Origin: Rhynochetos jubatus
Lineage: Eukaryota; Chordata; Aves; Eurypygiformes; Rhynochetidae
Direction of reading: 5' to 3'
Length of the DNA stretch: 64,000 nt
Assembly: GCA_027574665.1 (NCBI GenBank)
Contig: CM050648.1
Span: 48,265,200-48,329,199 of the forward strand
A model generated the notes under the pieces. It ran no database searches and was not told where the DNA came from. It saw only the letters and a list, made by a program, of their open reading frames with translations. Position 1 is the stretch's first letter. Every line of letters starts with the position of its first letter. This document shows positions 22,601 through 35,692 of the stretch, piece by piece. The position numbers and the translations under genes are program-made.

Positions 22601-25600
22601 TTGTAGCATTATCCTTATTGTAATTTTAAAATCTGAAGTGTGACTAAGGAACTAAAACTTCTGAGAGTGTGTTTATGCAGTGTGTGAGGGAACCAAACCT
22701 TTTCCCAGCCCTATTCTAATGAAAGCTTAAAACATCTCCCCTTCTCAAGCAGTAAAAAACCCACCAAAACCAAAAACAAACAAAAAACCCCAACACTTGG
22801 AGGCTCTTTTCAAGCAGTTGTGTGAAACAAATTAAATTCTTTCAGGATTCTTTCAAGCTTCTTGAGGAACACTGTTTGAAGCAAAGGCTTAATTTCTGAG
22901 TCATCAGGTTTTTGAGGATGAACTCAGCAGCTTTCAGCTGATTTGATTGGAAATCTGGCTACCGGCACAGTTTGCCCATTTCCATGACACTTCACTTATG
23001 CAGTTGTAGAGAGAAGAAGCAATTCTGTGATTGTAGAAGTCCAGGGGAAGAAATAGAAGAAAAGACTTCTGGAATTTGTTCGTTTACTTGTTTAAGTAGG
23101 ACTGCACAGGACATCATATGTAGTAGAGAAACAAATAATAAAAATAATAAATAAAATGAAGAATAAATGTTACAAAACAATTGGCAGCAAGAAAGACAAA
23201 AAAAGTCATTCTGAGGGTGAATCAGAGCATCCAGAGTTCATGCCCTTGGTTTAAATTTCACAGAAAATAATGAAATGCACAAGTGAAAATAAATAAATTG
23301 CCTGTGGCAGCAAACAGAAGACCCACAATTAATGGAAACATAATTGTAAAAGGAAGGTGAAGACACATAAACTGAGCACTGTTACTTCTTGCATTCATTG
23401 TCAATCGTGTTGGAAATCAAATAAAAAAATTAAAAAAACAGAGAAAAACTATATAACAGGAAAGAAGTTTGACTATTTTTAGCTTTTAACAATAGATAAT
23501 ATTAAGGATATTTTCTTGTCAAGGTTTTACATTCTTTCAGGAAGTATCTTCATGGTCTTGGTTCCTATCAGTATGTTTCTCTAAACATGGGCAGGGTTGC
23601 CAAATGTTCAGAAGGTGTAAATCAGCGGATATTTGATAGAGTCAATGGCAGTGCAGAACTGTTCTATTTTTTTCTGGTTTGCATTACATTTACAGTATAA
23701 AGTGTCTCTATACAGACATGTATATTTGGATGTTTAAATAATCCATTAAACTGAGCTTACAGCTGTGTTGATGAAGTTGTGCATATCAGTCAAAAACCTG
23801 CTGGTGAATAAGGCTTAATAATTTTTAGACAAATAGTTAACATCTCTGCTGAAATTAAATTAACTAAATAAAATCAGAAGGGAAAATCATTTAGTCTAGG
23901 TTTTGCCAACTTCCCCCTCCCCCATGTTTCTGTTTTGGAGAAAAAGCAAGTAAGTAGATAAATAAGTGTGCATAATGCCCCTAATTCTGACATAGCTGTG
24001 TGCCATTGGGAAAAAATTTAAACTGTTTTTGCCTGTTTGTCACTAATGGTTGATGCAATAATGACAGATGTTCAGTTAGTCAATTATCTGTAGAACATCA
24101 TGTAACTAATAAAAAATCATAGTCTTCTGGTTCTGATCATCTCCTTTATAGGTAATCAAAGAAGTACCATAGCTTTCATGATGAACTTGATTCATCAGTC
24201 TTAGTGGTTCCAGGATAAAACAGGGGTTTTGAACAAATACGACCAGATATGCAGCTTAATAACATTTTTTAATTTAATGATTTTTACTTCTCCTAATTTA
24301 AAATTCTCAGTGTTTAATGTTGACAGTTATTCAGTCAAAAGGCATCCCAACAACTTTAACTAGCTGTCTTCCTACTCTTTTTTTCATGACTGGCACAAGC
24401 TATATACATATTTCACAGGGAATGACATTCTTTGCTAGTGGCAAGTTGGGGGAAGGTTTTGCCATTTATGGTCTAATTTTTTCATTTCTTAGAGAGTTCT
24501 TTGTCTCTTTCATTTGTTCTCCACACTGACAGGTAAAATAAACTGTGATTCTCAGACTGACAGCTGAAAGTTTATGTCTCTGGAAAACCTTCATCACTGT
24601 AATCTACTTTTCTGCAGTTTGACGACACATAGTTTCTTAAAGTCATACTGTAAGGTTTATTTATTTAGTTAAACTTTTATTTGTTGGGTGGGTCAAAGGT
24701 TTGGGGTTTCTGATTCAAATCAGACTATGAATAAGGACTGTGCCAAAAAAAAAGTATCCAGGAACTATTAAAGGTCTCTAGACACTAAATAGATTAAGAA
24801 CAGGGGAGATAAAGATAATATTAATACAATTGTATTAACAAACAGTTCTTTTTTTAAAAAATAAGTAAAATTTTTACCCCATGTTTCCCTTTTTATTTGT
24901 CAGGCAGAAGGTCTACATGGTCCACGTGTTCTCTAATGTTCCCGTTTGTTTTGGACAGGCTAATTTTAACTCAGGAACTGAGGCAAATACATCCTTTTAT
25001 AAACTTGATGTTAGCAACCTGCTAAGGGTAAGAACACACAACTGAAGCCAGGGACAGGTTATGTGTGACAATGGAGAGTCCATGTGGCGCTGTGACCCAT
25101 CAGATAAACAGAAAGGCTACTGGTCTCCTGAGGTTTTTTGAAATACTAACAGGTCCAACATCTAACCCAGAGAAAATAGTAAGACCAGCTTAACATCAGT
25201 CTAGCTCTCTTTTGTTCCCCAAGTCTGTGAAGTAGTGGTTTATTTTTATTTTTGTTAGAAGCATGCAGTATGCAGAATCCCAGCTATTGTGTTTAGGAAA
25301 TAAGAATCCATAATCCATAAGAGGATTTTTGGATGTAGCTATCTGGAATCCTATTCTATTTATTTCTATACTGCCCATCTTAATATCCTTTCTTCATAAG
25401 TCAAAAGACAATAACAAACACATAGCTGAAAAAAGTCCCAGCAGCATCCAGGGCATTTAATGCACAGGCAGAAACAAAGCAAGTGGAAGAATAAGCAATA
25501 GCTTAAGGAAAAAGAAATTTCCACTGATGAAGTAGAAAAACTTTACACTAATATTTTTTTTCTGGTAAGGCTTTAAACACTTTATTTAACTGCCATTAAT

Positions 25601-28600
25601 AGACAGATTTCCCTTCTGGCAGGCATATTGAAGTCAGTGCATTCGGAACTCTCCTGCTCAGCACTGAGATCAGATCAGATCCTTTAAACTGACCAAAACA
25701 TAATTGATTCCAGCCACAAAGAATATGCTTCATTGTGGCAGTAGGCAGAAATTCTCTGTCTTTTTCTTGAGAGTTGAAGAAATTTTAATATCAGAATATT
25801 TTTCTGATTTGAACAAGCAACATAGGGTTAAATGTTAAAGCAGTAAAGAAATTTTCCTTTAACCACAGTAACCTTTCCAAGCAGCAGTGCCCATCTTTTT
25901 CTGAAACTACACTTTGGTTAAAAGATAGGGATAATTCAGAAGCTGTTTCCTTTGATTGTCTATTAAAAAAAAATGAAATAGTTCAAAATGCTAACACTAA
26001 AAAAGGCAGACATTGCATATAGTTCAGTCTGTCTTTCTATCACTCTGGCTGTCATGCCAAGAAATCAATGTCATTAACCATAACAATAACACATAGCACT
26101 GTGTCTCTTATTTATCAAGAAATCTAAGAGCATTGCAAAAAGTCCTGATAACAGCTCTTGGTAATTGGAACATGCAGCATCAGCTTGTCTTTGTTAGATC
26201 ACTTCTTAATGCCACTCCACTGTACAAAGATATTTTCCCAGAAATCTCTAACCTTCACGGGCATTGTCTGATTTGAAACCTTAATGCAGTCTGGGGATTT
26301 TGATACAGAGTTACAGAGAATGCAAGGAAAAGTTCTGATAAGTTTTCACTGTTGCTGTGGTTATCTCTAATTCTATCTCTGTATCAGTTCACAGAAGAAA
26401 ATTGGGTCTGATTTGCTACTCTTTCATTTCCTCTCATTTGCCACTCATTGGAGATGGATTTTCATTTCCTTTAGTAAGCCTGAATCAAAACCAGACTTTA
26501 TATCAAGCATCACAATATTTAGTTAATGTGCAAAAAAAGAAAAAATAACTGTTTTTTACTCTTGGATATTTCTACAATTCTGAGGTCTGGATGAGCAAAA
26601 CAGTTCACATTTTACATTAACTAAAGGTAGTGTCTACAAGAAAGCTCTGGATAAATTCTATGTGAATTGCAATGACATTTTTCCTGGTACAAAAAATCTT
26701 TACTGTATAGAATTTTAAAAAGAAACCTTCTGTATACTTTGACTGCTCATATGTGTCTAATGGAAGATAGAAAATTCTTTTATGGAAAACCTGTTTTACC
26801 TAGTTTAACTGAAAAAGTTCAACTGGTTTTAATACAGTTATATTATTTAACATGAATCATGTGTTTGCTCGTTAGACTCCTGAGTACACCTAATAAACCT
26901 GAATTACAGACTTTAGTTTTGGTTCTTCAGTTCATTGAGTCATTTCTGTGGAATAAGCTCACTTTAAAGTGAAGTTAGTTACATTGGTCTAAAATTATTA
27001 TCATGGATTAATGAAACTGTGACCAGTTTGACCAGTCAAACCAGCATTTGGTAGAGACTCTAGTGTAAGTTGTTCTCTGTCTTACATGTCTTTTAAAGAA
27101 ATTGAGTCTATCTCTGTTTTTACTTAAGCATAAACTAGGAGCAACTCCATCAAGGTCAGTATTGTTATATCAGTTTAAAATTGTCATGACAGCAGAATCT
27201 TTTCTGGAAGTCATAAAACCAGCAGAGTGCCACCTAGCATCAGAGTGCAGATGGGATTTTTAAAAAGGTAGAATGTTACAGAAAAAGCTTCATCCTCATT
27301 TTTAAAGATGACCTTATAGACCTTGTGAGCCAGAAGAGGTGAGAAAACACCAGTAATCTGACGAGAAGAGAGGATTACATCATATTTGATACAAAGAAGA
27401 GTACGTGCAGACACTGACAGTAAAGGAGTGTTTGTGTCCACTACATATGGCTAAGAAGTCTTTTAGCTCAGATATTTGTCCATGAAGTTTGGTGTTCAAA
27501 ATAATCTGTGTTCAAAAAGTACCAGTGTCATTCCAAAGGTTATCAGTAAGGCTGGTACTGTGATAAAGACACCAGCACTAGGCTGCCTTTGCTTTTTTTA
27601 AAGTGGTTAAACACACACAGAATATACACAGAATAACTATGATCTCTTGGGACACATATAAAAGACTGACAAGAAAATAACTTTTCCTTTGAGCATAGGC
27701 TTGTACTGAATATGCTTATGAAGCATCAAACAGCATTTCCTCGTCCAGCTGAGAAAGGAATAATTCAAATACTTGTATGTGCCAGAAGTTTAAAATTGTG
27801 TTCTTTAGATGAAACAAACACCATTCCTCACACAAAATCATATTTTAAGAAGGCTTAAAAAAACCATACTGAAGCTAATACATGCTAATAATTTACAGCT
27901 TTGTTCTTCACTGAGCAGTGAGACAGAGAAAGCAGCAGAGAGAGGATGAACGAGGGGCAAAATCTTTTGAGAAAAGGAGAGAGTGCAGGAGGTGCACAGA
28001 GGGCCCCCTTCCCCTTCATACTATGACCTCTTTCTGTGGCAGTCCCTCACCTCTGTGCAGCAAGTGTCCATTTCTCTGAATCACCTACACTTTGGTTATA
28101 CATTTTTCTATGCCACTGATGCTACAAGATAAATTACCTTCTCTAGCTGCAGTGGCATTCATGTATGGTTCCTTGTCTCTTATGAAGGAGCAGCAGTTGG
28201 TCATTTGGCCACCCCTCTGTACACCTTTGGGCAAAAAGTGCTGTGATATTAGGAGAGTAACACTGAGGAGCCTTTGAGACAGTGTGCTGTAACTTCAGCT
28301 GCTTTTCCCACAGATATGTGTGTTTTGCAGATCCTCATGATGTTTCATTTCTCTCTACATTCCCTCAAAACTCACATGAGGCAAGCACACTTTGAAAATG
28401 GCTCAAGCTGAACCTCTCCATCTTCCATGGATATGCTTTCCTTGCTGAAAGTATATAACGCTTATTTCTAAAAATCAAAATGCAATGTTAGCATAAGGAA
28501 AGCAATATAGATCTGTAAAATAATTGTGTCTTTTTCCCTGATTTATCATGACTCCTACCGTGAGCCTAAAGAGCTATAACTGTGGCATAAATATAAGTAG

Positions 28601-31104
28601 ATTTGAAATTACATATACATTAAAATCAAATTTATTTAATCTTAAATTATGAATTAAATAATCTACTGAAAAAAATAATTTTAGATTGAATTTCTCTTTC
28701 TTTTCTGTCCAGATACACATAGATCTTAGAACTATTGGAACTAGGAGAATTCTTAGGGAAAAGATATTATGTAGTTTTTGACATTGATACACAAAAGAAT
28801 GTTGTGATTCGAATTGTCTAAGCCATGAAAATAACAGCTTTTCGTCAGCTGTGGAAACAAATACTCTCAACAGTGAACAGTCATCCTATCTCATATTTCC
28901 CTGAAGACGACGAACACAGAAAGATAGGTGAGTCTTGAGGATGCCTGCCAACTCTGTCTGCATTCAATTCTGCATTACATCTCTATTCACTGAGTTTGAC
29001 TACATAAATATTGCTGTCCTGAGCCTCTTCCAGTCTCAATGTATATATCATCGGACGTGAAATATGATGGGAGTAATTTCAGAGCACGTATGTATTCATT
29101 ATGATACACTGATAGTAGAGGTCATCTGCTTTCATGCCACTCAGAGTTGAGGCTATTATCACTGTATAGTTGGTCTAGGTTCAATACTGCAGAGCATTCC
29201 TAATGAACAAGAGGATCATTGCAAAAGCAGGGCATGAAATAATAGTATGTGAAGGATCTTTCTGATCCTCTAGCAGGAGAGTCTGAAAGGCACTCCTTTT
29301 CTCAGCTAGCAGTGTTAAAAGAAGTTCTGTGAAAGTGCCTGAAGGCCAAGTCATATATTTTAGGAAAGGCCTCCCTGGTTCACCTCCTTCTGTTGACTGA
29401 AGGAACTTCTTTCTGATAGGGTATTAATATTAATATGTATCTTTCAGGGTTTCTGCTTTTAATTAATTAACTCAAAGAGCAGCAAAGTCCAAAATCAATC
29501 TTAATGAAAGTTTTATATCTTAACCTTTCTCCAAGAGTGATCAAGGTTTTTTACCTCTACAGCTGATTTTTGTGCTCTTGTATGAAATCTTCAGTGCAGA
29601 GATAATGCAGATGAGCAAGCCCTACCCCTGTCTAATTTTGGTAGATAATTTCTGAAGGTGATTTTGATTAGAACCCATCACCCTGTAGTTAGGGCAGGGT
29701 GTTCCTGTTCCCAGAGGAGCTTCCTCCAGTTTCCTGCAGCTGGAAGTAGAATGAGTGCCAGGAAGTGTATCATGGTGAAGCAGACTGCATTATGTTTCAC
29801 CATGTGCTAAGGTACATAAACCAAGTACTTAGGAAGGAGATAAATGAACATTTCTCTTTCTCACTTCTACACACTATAATCACAATCTCAAACATGCTGT
29901 GATTACAATTTGTAATGTCTTTCTACATAATATCTAATGGTGAATATTTGTTTAGAAAATTCATTGCTTTTAAGCCAAAGGAGCATTTATTTTCCTGCAC
30001 TTCTAGTCTTAAATGAAGACAATATTTGTGTATGAAAAGTTCTGTCATTTAACAGACAAAGAAAAAACAAGACAAATATTAGGAGTAGATGGTATACAAA
30101 TTTAGGGTTGGAAAACGTGTTGTTTTTTTCTGGAAACATGGTATGCTTGAAATATTCTACAAAGATCTGTGTGGATTCTTTGTAATATGAGCTTTTAAAG
30201 TGAAGACAGAATATTTTCTGTAAAACAGTATATCCTTTGAGATTTTATTTACTTTCTTTTCTGTGAAAATTACTTGAAGCAGTTCTATAGCCTCCATTGC
30301 TCAAGAGGCCCTAATGGTGTCTTTGGGCCAAAAACCTTAGAAACCTATAAATACAACCACAACACCTCCAAGAATACCTAGTTATCTGTGAGTCATTACT
30401 CAATAAATAACTTGCCTGTTCCCTGCCAAATATTTGCTGCCAGCTGTTATTTAAACAAATACACACACACGCTTAATAAAAAAATCTACATAACATGTTG
30501 ATAAGCCACAGGTTCTACAGCATAAATTTATGAGGTTCCTTCAGTATCATCTTTACATATGATGCTAAATAGAGATATTCAGTGTGACAGCAAATATTTT
30601 GTTCCTTTTTGTGCTTTGTCTACCTAGTCCAGTTTTGCTGTGAATCTTGAGTCTTACCTCTGCCCAACTGGTTACTTTTAGTAACGCAGAAGTTTCTGGA
30701 ATGACCGTACATTTTTATACAGATAACTAACACAAAGTAAGGGATTTGCCTCAAGTAAAGCTCTTCCTACATGTTGTTTAATCTAGACACCTTAAGGCTT
30801 TTCAAGGGAGTAATCTCACACCAGGGTAGGATTAGTGAAGAAGGTACTACTTTTTTGCTAAAGATGCTAAGTTCATCTCTGATGCTGCAGAACATCTATT
30901 GACTTATTTGATTTCTAGACAGGCAAAATAAAATTCCTTAAGCTGGATACTACATCCACTATGCATCTGTTGCTAGTTCAGAGATTTGTAATGTTATCAG
31001 AAACCCTCTTTTATTTCCCTTTCTTAGTTTAGACATTCTGATACAGTTAATATTGCACCTGTGTATTCCATTGTGAACATTGAAATAAGCATTGAACAAA
31101 TAGC
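19661..31104. other. Unique AT-rich non-coding DNA
   Basis: More than 11 kb with no recognisable gene. Minor contents: poly-T at about 19712-19728, poly-A at 22112-22125, an A/C tract (CCAAAA/CAAAC units) at about 22752-22793, and a purine-rich patch at about 27915-27990. All frames are short (at most about 100 codons) and unlike known proteins. The part at 20090-20230 has several TAAT cores in non-repetitive sequence but nothing decisive. I see no LTR, SINE or DNA-transposon ends. Confidence 0.55.
22752..22793. repeat. A/C-rich low-complexity tract
   Basis: A run made only of A and C, with CCAAAA, CAAAC and AAAACCCC units. Similar A/C tracts recur at about 1438-1470, 6497-6518, 33400-33452 and, in reverse orientation, 40083-40270. 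Confidence 0.85.
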
Positions 31105-31395
31105 AGATCTGTAGAACTCCACACCAAAGGAGGCTGTGGATGCTAAAAATTTGTGTCTTCAAGATGAAACTGGACAAATACGTGACAGACAATCTGTTGG
31201 GAGTTACCAAATGCTACCATACCTGACACAGGCGGATACATAAGTTGAAGTTTTTGGAGATTGTGAGAGCATGAGGGGAAAGTAACGTGTAGGCTTAGCC
31301 TGCCTTTTCTCTGCATTAGGTATCTCCTCTCAGTAACGGGGTCATGGGCCAGAGTGGCAGGACCTTTTTCATGTCCTTCTGTACAGGGGAATCAC
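31105..31395 (+). mobile_element. Ancient CR1-type LINE tail, plus strand
   Basis: The sequence from GTAGAACTCCACACC (31110) through GAGGCTGTGGATGCTAAAA and AAACTGGACAAATACGTG matches the pattern of the 3' tail shared by CR1 copies of crocodilians, turtles and birds ('gtggaactc...gttgtggaggc...aaaa...ttagacaaatt'). Near 31320-31370 an equivalent of the terminal '...gtca...gggcca...tgg..ggacctttt' block is present. Divergence is high, with indels in the middle, so it is an old insertion, probably predating the bird radiation. There is no coding capacity. Recognition is from memory of the family pattern. Confidence 0.7.
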
Positions 31396-34022
31396 CATCT
31401 TTCAAAAATACATAGCAAGGCCCTGAATCATCATTAAAACCTGTTTTTTCATAACTATCCCCATTTATGTTGCAGAAATATATAACTACTGTAAGTCACT
31501 GAAGCAGGTATTCAACTGTAATATCTTTTTAGCATACTTGCCTTTGAAATATGTGAAAGGAAAGAACATCACTCTTTGCAGAATCACCACTTTTTCTTTC
31601 AGATTCTCCATATCCAGAAATTCTTAGAGGCGAAAGCTTCTCATTCAAACTAAGGAGCCTTCTTGGAAGAGCAAATGGTTTCTTGGAGAGTTATTCATTC
31701 TCCAGGGGACTCGGTAAAGCCATCTCTCATCTTGCAGATAAAGCAGTCCCTCCCCACTGACAATTCTGGCTACACAAAGGTATATATTTTTTCTGACAAA
31801 GAAGTTCAGGCACAGAAGCCAGCATTCTGACAGAATATGATAGAAATATAATATCTGGGGCCTAACCTAATTAAAAAGAGTCATATTTGGTCTTGGAATC
31901 ATTTCATGTAGCTCTCCAGAGACAAAACCAGTTTATGAGATCTGATAGTTTCAAAACCCATATGTTTTCTTCCATGTTGATATGAATGATGGTGAAGGAA
32001 AGATACTCAGGTTTGATAACAGCCCTTTGATATGTGCTGATAAAAATAATGCAGAATAACCTAGACAGATGCATGTTCCTTCTTTTTCTGTGGCGAGAAA
32101 ACCCAGTTTTATTACACAGCATAACATTATGCCTTACTGTGTGATTCTTGACTGAATTGTGAAGTGAAAGGGTGGCATACAAGAAATCATTCATGAACTT
32201 GCACGTGTTGCTACATGTGTCAGAAAGCCTAAAAAAACAAGGGTCTAAAAGGCAGGGTTTGACTACTACTGCTCTGCAACACATTTTGACATGAAAAGGT
32301 GATTTTCTGGAAACATCAATATTTTACTGTTGACTATAATCTTACCTTGATTAGCCTACTAAAGACAAAGTCCAAATCACTTTCCTCCCATAGTTATGTC
32401 CCACTGGGGAGCCTTTCTGGACTAAAAAAAATGAAAACAAACAAACAAACAAAGTAAGTAGTGTCAAAGTTCTGATTTGATGAAATAAGCAATGACCTCT
32501 GTTATGTTAAAAGAATAATCACAATATTGTATTTATGTAGATCCTTCAGCACTGGAAAGGCTAAAGGAGGTTTACTGATAATGTCAATGGAGGCATCCTA
32601 AGTCTCTTTGCTATTTACAGAAGATTCCTAACACAGGCAATTCTTATCATTCTTGTTTGTATGAAGAATACTTGCCTAAAGCTATCCCTGTCTCTTTGAA
32701 CAAATATTTACACTTGCAAGTAGCTTTACATGTGTGAGTAGTCTCATATGTGATTTCAGGAGAGCTACTGACATACTTGCAAAATAAGACCAGGCTTTTG
32801 TAGGCTGTAAAGAATCTATACCTTTTCTACCTATTTCTCAACATGCTAAAACTCTTTCTGCAAGCCCTGAAAATATGAAATATAGAAACATAGACACATT
32901 TATATCCATCAAAACCACTTAGAAAAGATAGATTGTGTGTATTTGGTTTAGAAAATCTGATTTTGCATATTTACTATTGTGTAACTGATTTCATATTATT
33001 ACAATTGTTAGCAATAAACCAATATTCATATATGCAACTTAATGGTATTTGTCATATGAAAGAAAACTCCTGGTTTTTTCATGTTGTCACATACTTAGAA
33101 CAAGAAGACAATTTATAGTGACTGCATTGCCATTCCATAGAATGATTTTCTCTACCTCTGCATGTTCCTGAATCTGCCAGCAATCAGAAGGATTTTTGAA
33201 CAGAAGACAAAACAAGCACTATCATTCTACAGCATATTCAAACATGGCTGAAATGTTCAAAAACAGTCCATGAAATATACTGCTAAATATATTAGGAGTC
33301 AAATATATTTAACAAATGATTCCAGCTTTCATAGAGCAACTTGAGTTCTGCCTGCTGAATGTACAGTATGAATTTTCTCATACAGAAAAAAATATTATTT
33401 AAAAAAACCAACAACCAACAAAAACCACAGCCAACCAAACAAAAACACCACACAGGGGAAAAGCTATTTTGTTGTTTCCACATGCTTATATAGAATTTAA
33501 ACATTTCAAATAATTGTTCCATGTAATTTTAGTTTCTCGTTCTTTAACTGATACTAGGAAATACTGTATCTGATTTTCTCATATTTATAGCAACAACTGG
33601 ATATGTACTGACATTTTAACATCAGACTGTAGACCTTACACTCTTGGCAGTTTCACTAGTTCTTTGAAGAATAAAAGAAAGGAATTCAAACCTCCCTTTG
33701 CTGGACCAGCAGAAAACAACTACTTAGTTACTTAGGCTGAATCTGAAGGTTTGGCTGGATATTAAAGTAGACACTGCAAGGTCCTACTTGTTACTGAAAA
33801 TCCATCATAGTACCTTCATGAATTAAATAGACTCCAGTTACCCTTAATTTTCTTCTACTATTACAACATATATTGTTACTGTGAAACTGTATAAGTCTGT
33901 CGAAGTTTTACTTTGCTTATTGATGGCAAATATTTACTAAACTGTTCCTGTGTGTGCAATTGCAGTGAAAGAAACTCAACGAGGTACATGAGGCCTGAAT
34001 TATATCAAGTAATTACATAGGG
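31396..34022. other. Unique AT-rich non-coding DNA
   Basis: No gene or repeat family recognised. A CAAA microsatellite-like run lies at 32434-32452 and an A/C-rich tract (CCAACAA units) at about 33400-33452. A 126-codon minus-strand frame at 31904-32284 has no recognisable domain and is probably chance. Confidence 0.55.
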
Positions 34023-34609
34023 AATCACAGAATAATAGGTCTCGATAAAGCCTCAAGAGGTCATTCATGTTGTCCCTTTGTCCTGAGGTAGAATCAACTA
34101 TGTGTGTCATTTCTGTCCTCAGTTATCTCTGAGTCTTAGATGTTCTTAAAGCTCTGTAGTTTTCTCACTCATCTCTATCACGAAAGCATTTGAAGAATTT
34201 TTTGTTATATATATATATATTTGAATGACTTCTAATAATGTCTTATTTTGTTCTCTGCTGTTTTGTTCTTTATTTTTTTCCCCAAGATCACACATTCCAA
34301 AGAGAAAAGAATGCAGAAAAAAATGCTTTAGAAAATGTAGGATAATAAAACAGTTATCACTTAACACTAACTCCTACGAGCTTCAGTGACTACCTTCTAT
34401 TATTGCAGGATTCTGTGAACAATAATTCTGCATTTTTCTCATACACTGCCTTCATGATTCTGTACACCTTGATCACATCCTTGCCTTCCAACTTCATTCC
34501 CAGCATTTCAGATCTTCTTCATGGGTGTGTACTCCATCCTCTTAGTGCTTTTATCTACTTTTATCTGTGCGTTTGCTAACACACCTTCTTGAAATACAGG
34601 AAGTAGAGC
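34023..34609 (-). mobile_element. Old CR1 LINE, minus strand, left part (split by LTR)
   Basis: The + strand starts AATCACAGAATAATAGG, the reverse complement of a decayed CR1 3' terminus, followed by CTCAAGAGGTCATTCATGTTG and CCTGAGGTAGAATCAACTA, the family-typical tail in reverse. At 34440-34560 blocks from the upstream C-terminal RT region follow (ACCTTGATCACATCCTTGCC). The middle (34150-34400) is poorly conserved and contains a (TA)n run at 34206-34220. The element is interrupted at 34614 by an LTR and resumes at 35693, so the CR1 was in place before the LTR. Confidence 0.83.
34206..34220. repeat. (TA)n dinucleotide run
   Basis: A short pure TA run inside the decayed minus-strand CR1. It arose within the element and has no further context. 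Confidence 0.9.
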
Positions 34610-34614
34610 ATCAC
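34610..34614. repeat. Left 5-bp target-site duplication of LTR (ATCAC)
   Basis: ATCAC directly precedes the TG that opens the LTR. The matching copy AGCAC (one mismatch) directly follows the terminal CA. Removing the LTR and one copy restores a continuous CR1 reading (…ATCAC-ACAGTACTC…), which supports this placement. Confidence 0.65.
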
Positions 34615-34800
34615 TGTGGTGGATTGACCCTGGCTTGAGGCCAGGTGTCCACCAAAGCTGCTGTGTCACTGCCCTCCTCAGCTGGGCAGGGGAGAGAAAA
34701 TATAACGAAAGTCTCATGTGTCAAGGCAAGGACAGGGAGAGATCACTCACCAATTACTGTCATGGGCAAAACAGACTCGACTTGGGGAAAATTAAATTAA

Positions 34801-34806
34801 TTTATT
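34801..34806 (-). terminator. LTR polyadenylation signal (AATAAA on minus strand)
   Basis: TTTATT on the + strand is AATAAA in the LTR orientation. Its position, about 190 bp before the LTR 3' end, is plausible for the U3/R part. Whether it is used is unknown. Confidence 0.55.
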
Positions 34807-35023
34807 ACCAATCAAATCATGAGTAGTGGAGAACCAAAATCAATTCTTAAAAACACCTTCCTCCTACCTTGCTTTTCTTCCTGGGTCCTGTTTTTCTCCC
34901 ATTTTCTCTACCTCTTTTCTCCTGACCTGCACAAGGGGATGGGGAATGGGGATTGTGGTGAGTCCATCACACATCTCTGCCGCTCCTTCCTCCTCAGGGG
35001 GAGGATTCCTCACACACTGTCCG

Positions 35024-35400
35024 TGCTCCAGCCTGGGGTCCTCCCACAGGACACAGTCCTCCACCAACTTTCTCCAGTGTGAGTCCCTCCCATGGGCTGC
35101 AATTCTTCATTAACTGCTCCAGCATGGTTCCCTCCCATTTGGTACCATCCTTCAGGAGGAGCCTGCTCCAGCCTGGGTCCCCCATGGGGTCACAGGTCCT
35201 GCTAGTAAACCTGGTCCAGCCTGGGCTTACCGTAGGGTCACAACCTCCTTTGGGCATCCCCCTGCTCTGGTGTGGAGTCCTCCCTGGGCTGCAGGCAGGT
35301 CTCTGCTCCACTGTGAGCCTCCATGGCTGCAGGGGCACAGGCCGACCTCACCATTGCACCACAGACTGCCAGGGAATCTCTGCTACAGCACCTGGAGCAA
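35024..35400 (-). repeat. ~46-bp degenerate tandem repeat within the LTR U3
   Basis: TGCTCC-like starts occur at 35024, about 35070, 35115, 35164, 35212, 35263, 35304 and 35391, a spacing of 41-51 bp with one skipped register. Each unit has the form TGCTCCAGCxTGGGTCC followed by a C-rich part and a CACAGG/GGGCTGCAG-like end. In the LTR orientation this lies upstream of the polyadenylation signal, i.e. in U3, where tandem enhancer repeats are usual. Confidence 0.8.
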
Positions 35401-35687
35401 CTCCTCTCCCTCCTCCTCCACTGACCTGAGCGTCTGCAAAGCTGTTCCTGTCATATCTCTCTCTCACACACATTTTCTCCCGTCAGTTTTTATTTTTTTC
35501 CCTTCCTCAAGTATGTTATCGTGGAGGTGTTACCACTGTCACTGATGGGCTCAGCCTTGTCCAGTGGCAGGTCTGTCTTTGAGCCTTCTGGTACTGACTC
35601 TATAGATATAGGGAAGCTTTTAGCAGATTCTCACAGAAGCCAACCCTATAGTCCCACTAGCAAAGCCTTTCCATGTTAACCCATACA

Positions 35688-35692
35688 AGCAC
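35688..35692. repeat. Right 5-bp target-site duplication of LTR (AGCAC)
   Basis: AGCAC directly follows the terminal CA of the LTR. It differs from the left copy ATCAC at one base, consistent with mutation since insertion. Confidence 0.65.

Larger units (their letters stand above)
34615..35687 (-). mobile_element. Endogenous retrovirus LTR (ERVL-like), minus strand, solo
   Basis: A 1,073-bp element that begins TGTGG and ends CATACA, so it has TG...CA termini, and is flanked by near-perfect 5-bp duplications. Its text matches an LTR family common in bird genomes: the 'AACAGACTCGACTTGGGGAAA' block at 34770-34790, TTTATT at 34801-34806 (AATAAA on the minus strand), a long C/T-rich part, and the repeated 'TGCTCCAGCCTGG' units. 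The minus-strand AATAAA lies about 190 bp before the 3' end, which fits a U3-R-U5 layout transcribed leftwards. No internal gag, pol or env sequence adjoins it, so it is a solo LTR left by recombination. ERVL assignment is suggested by the 5-bp duplication but is not proven. Frames of up to 116 codons inside it are by-products. Confidence 0.9.

Noticed and set aside
28922..28936. Splice-donor-like GATAGGTGAGT
   Set aside because: No open exon upstream with a matching acceptor; such sites are frequent by chance.
31904..32284. 126-codon minus-strand frame
   Set aside because: Composition follows the AT-rich background and no domain is visible.
34819..35545. Several 87-116 codon frames on both strands
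   Set aside because: All lie inside the minus-strand LTR and result from its C-rich tandem units.
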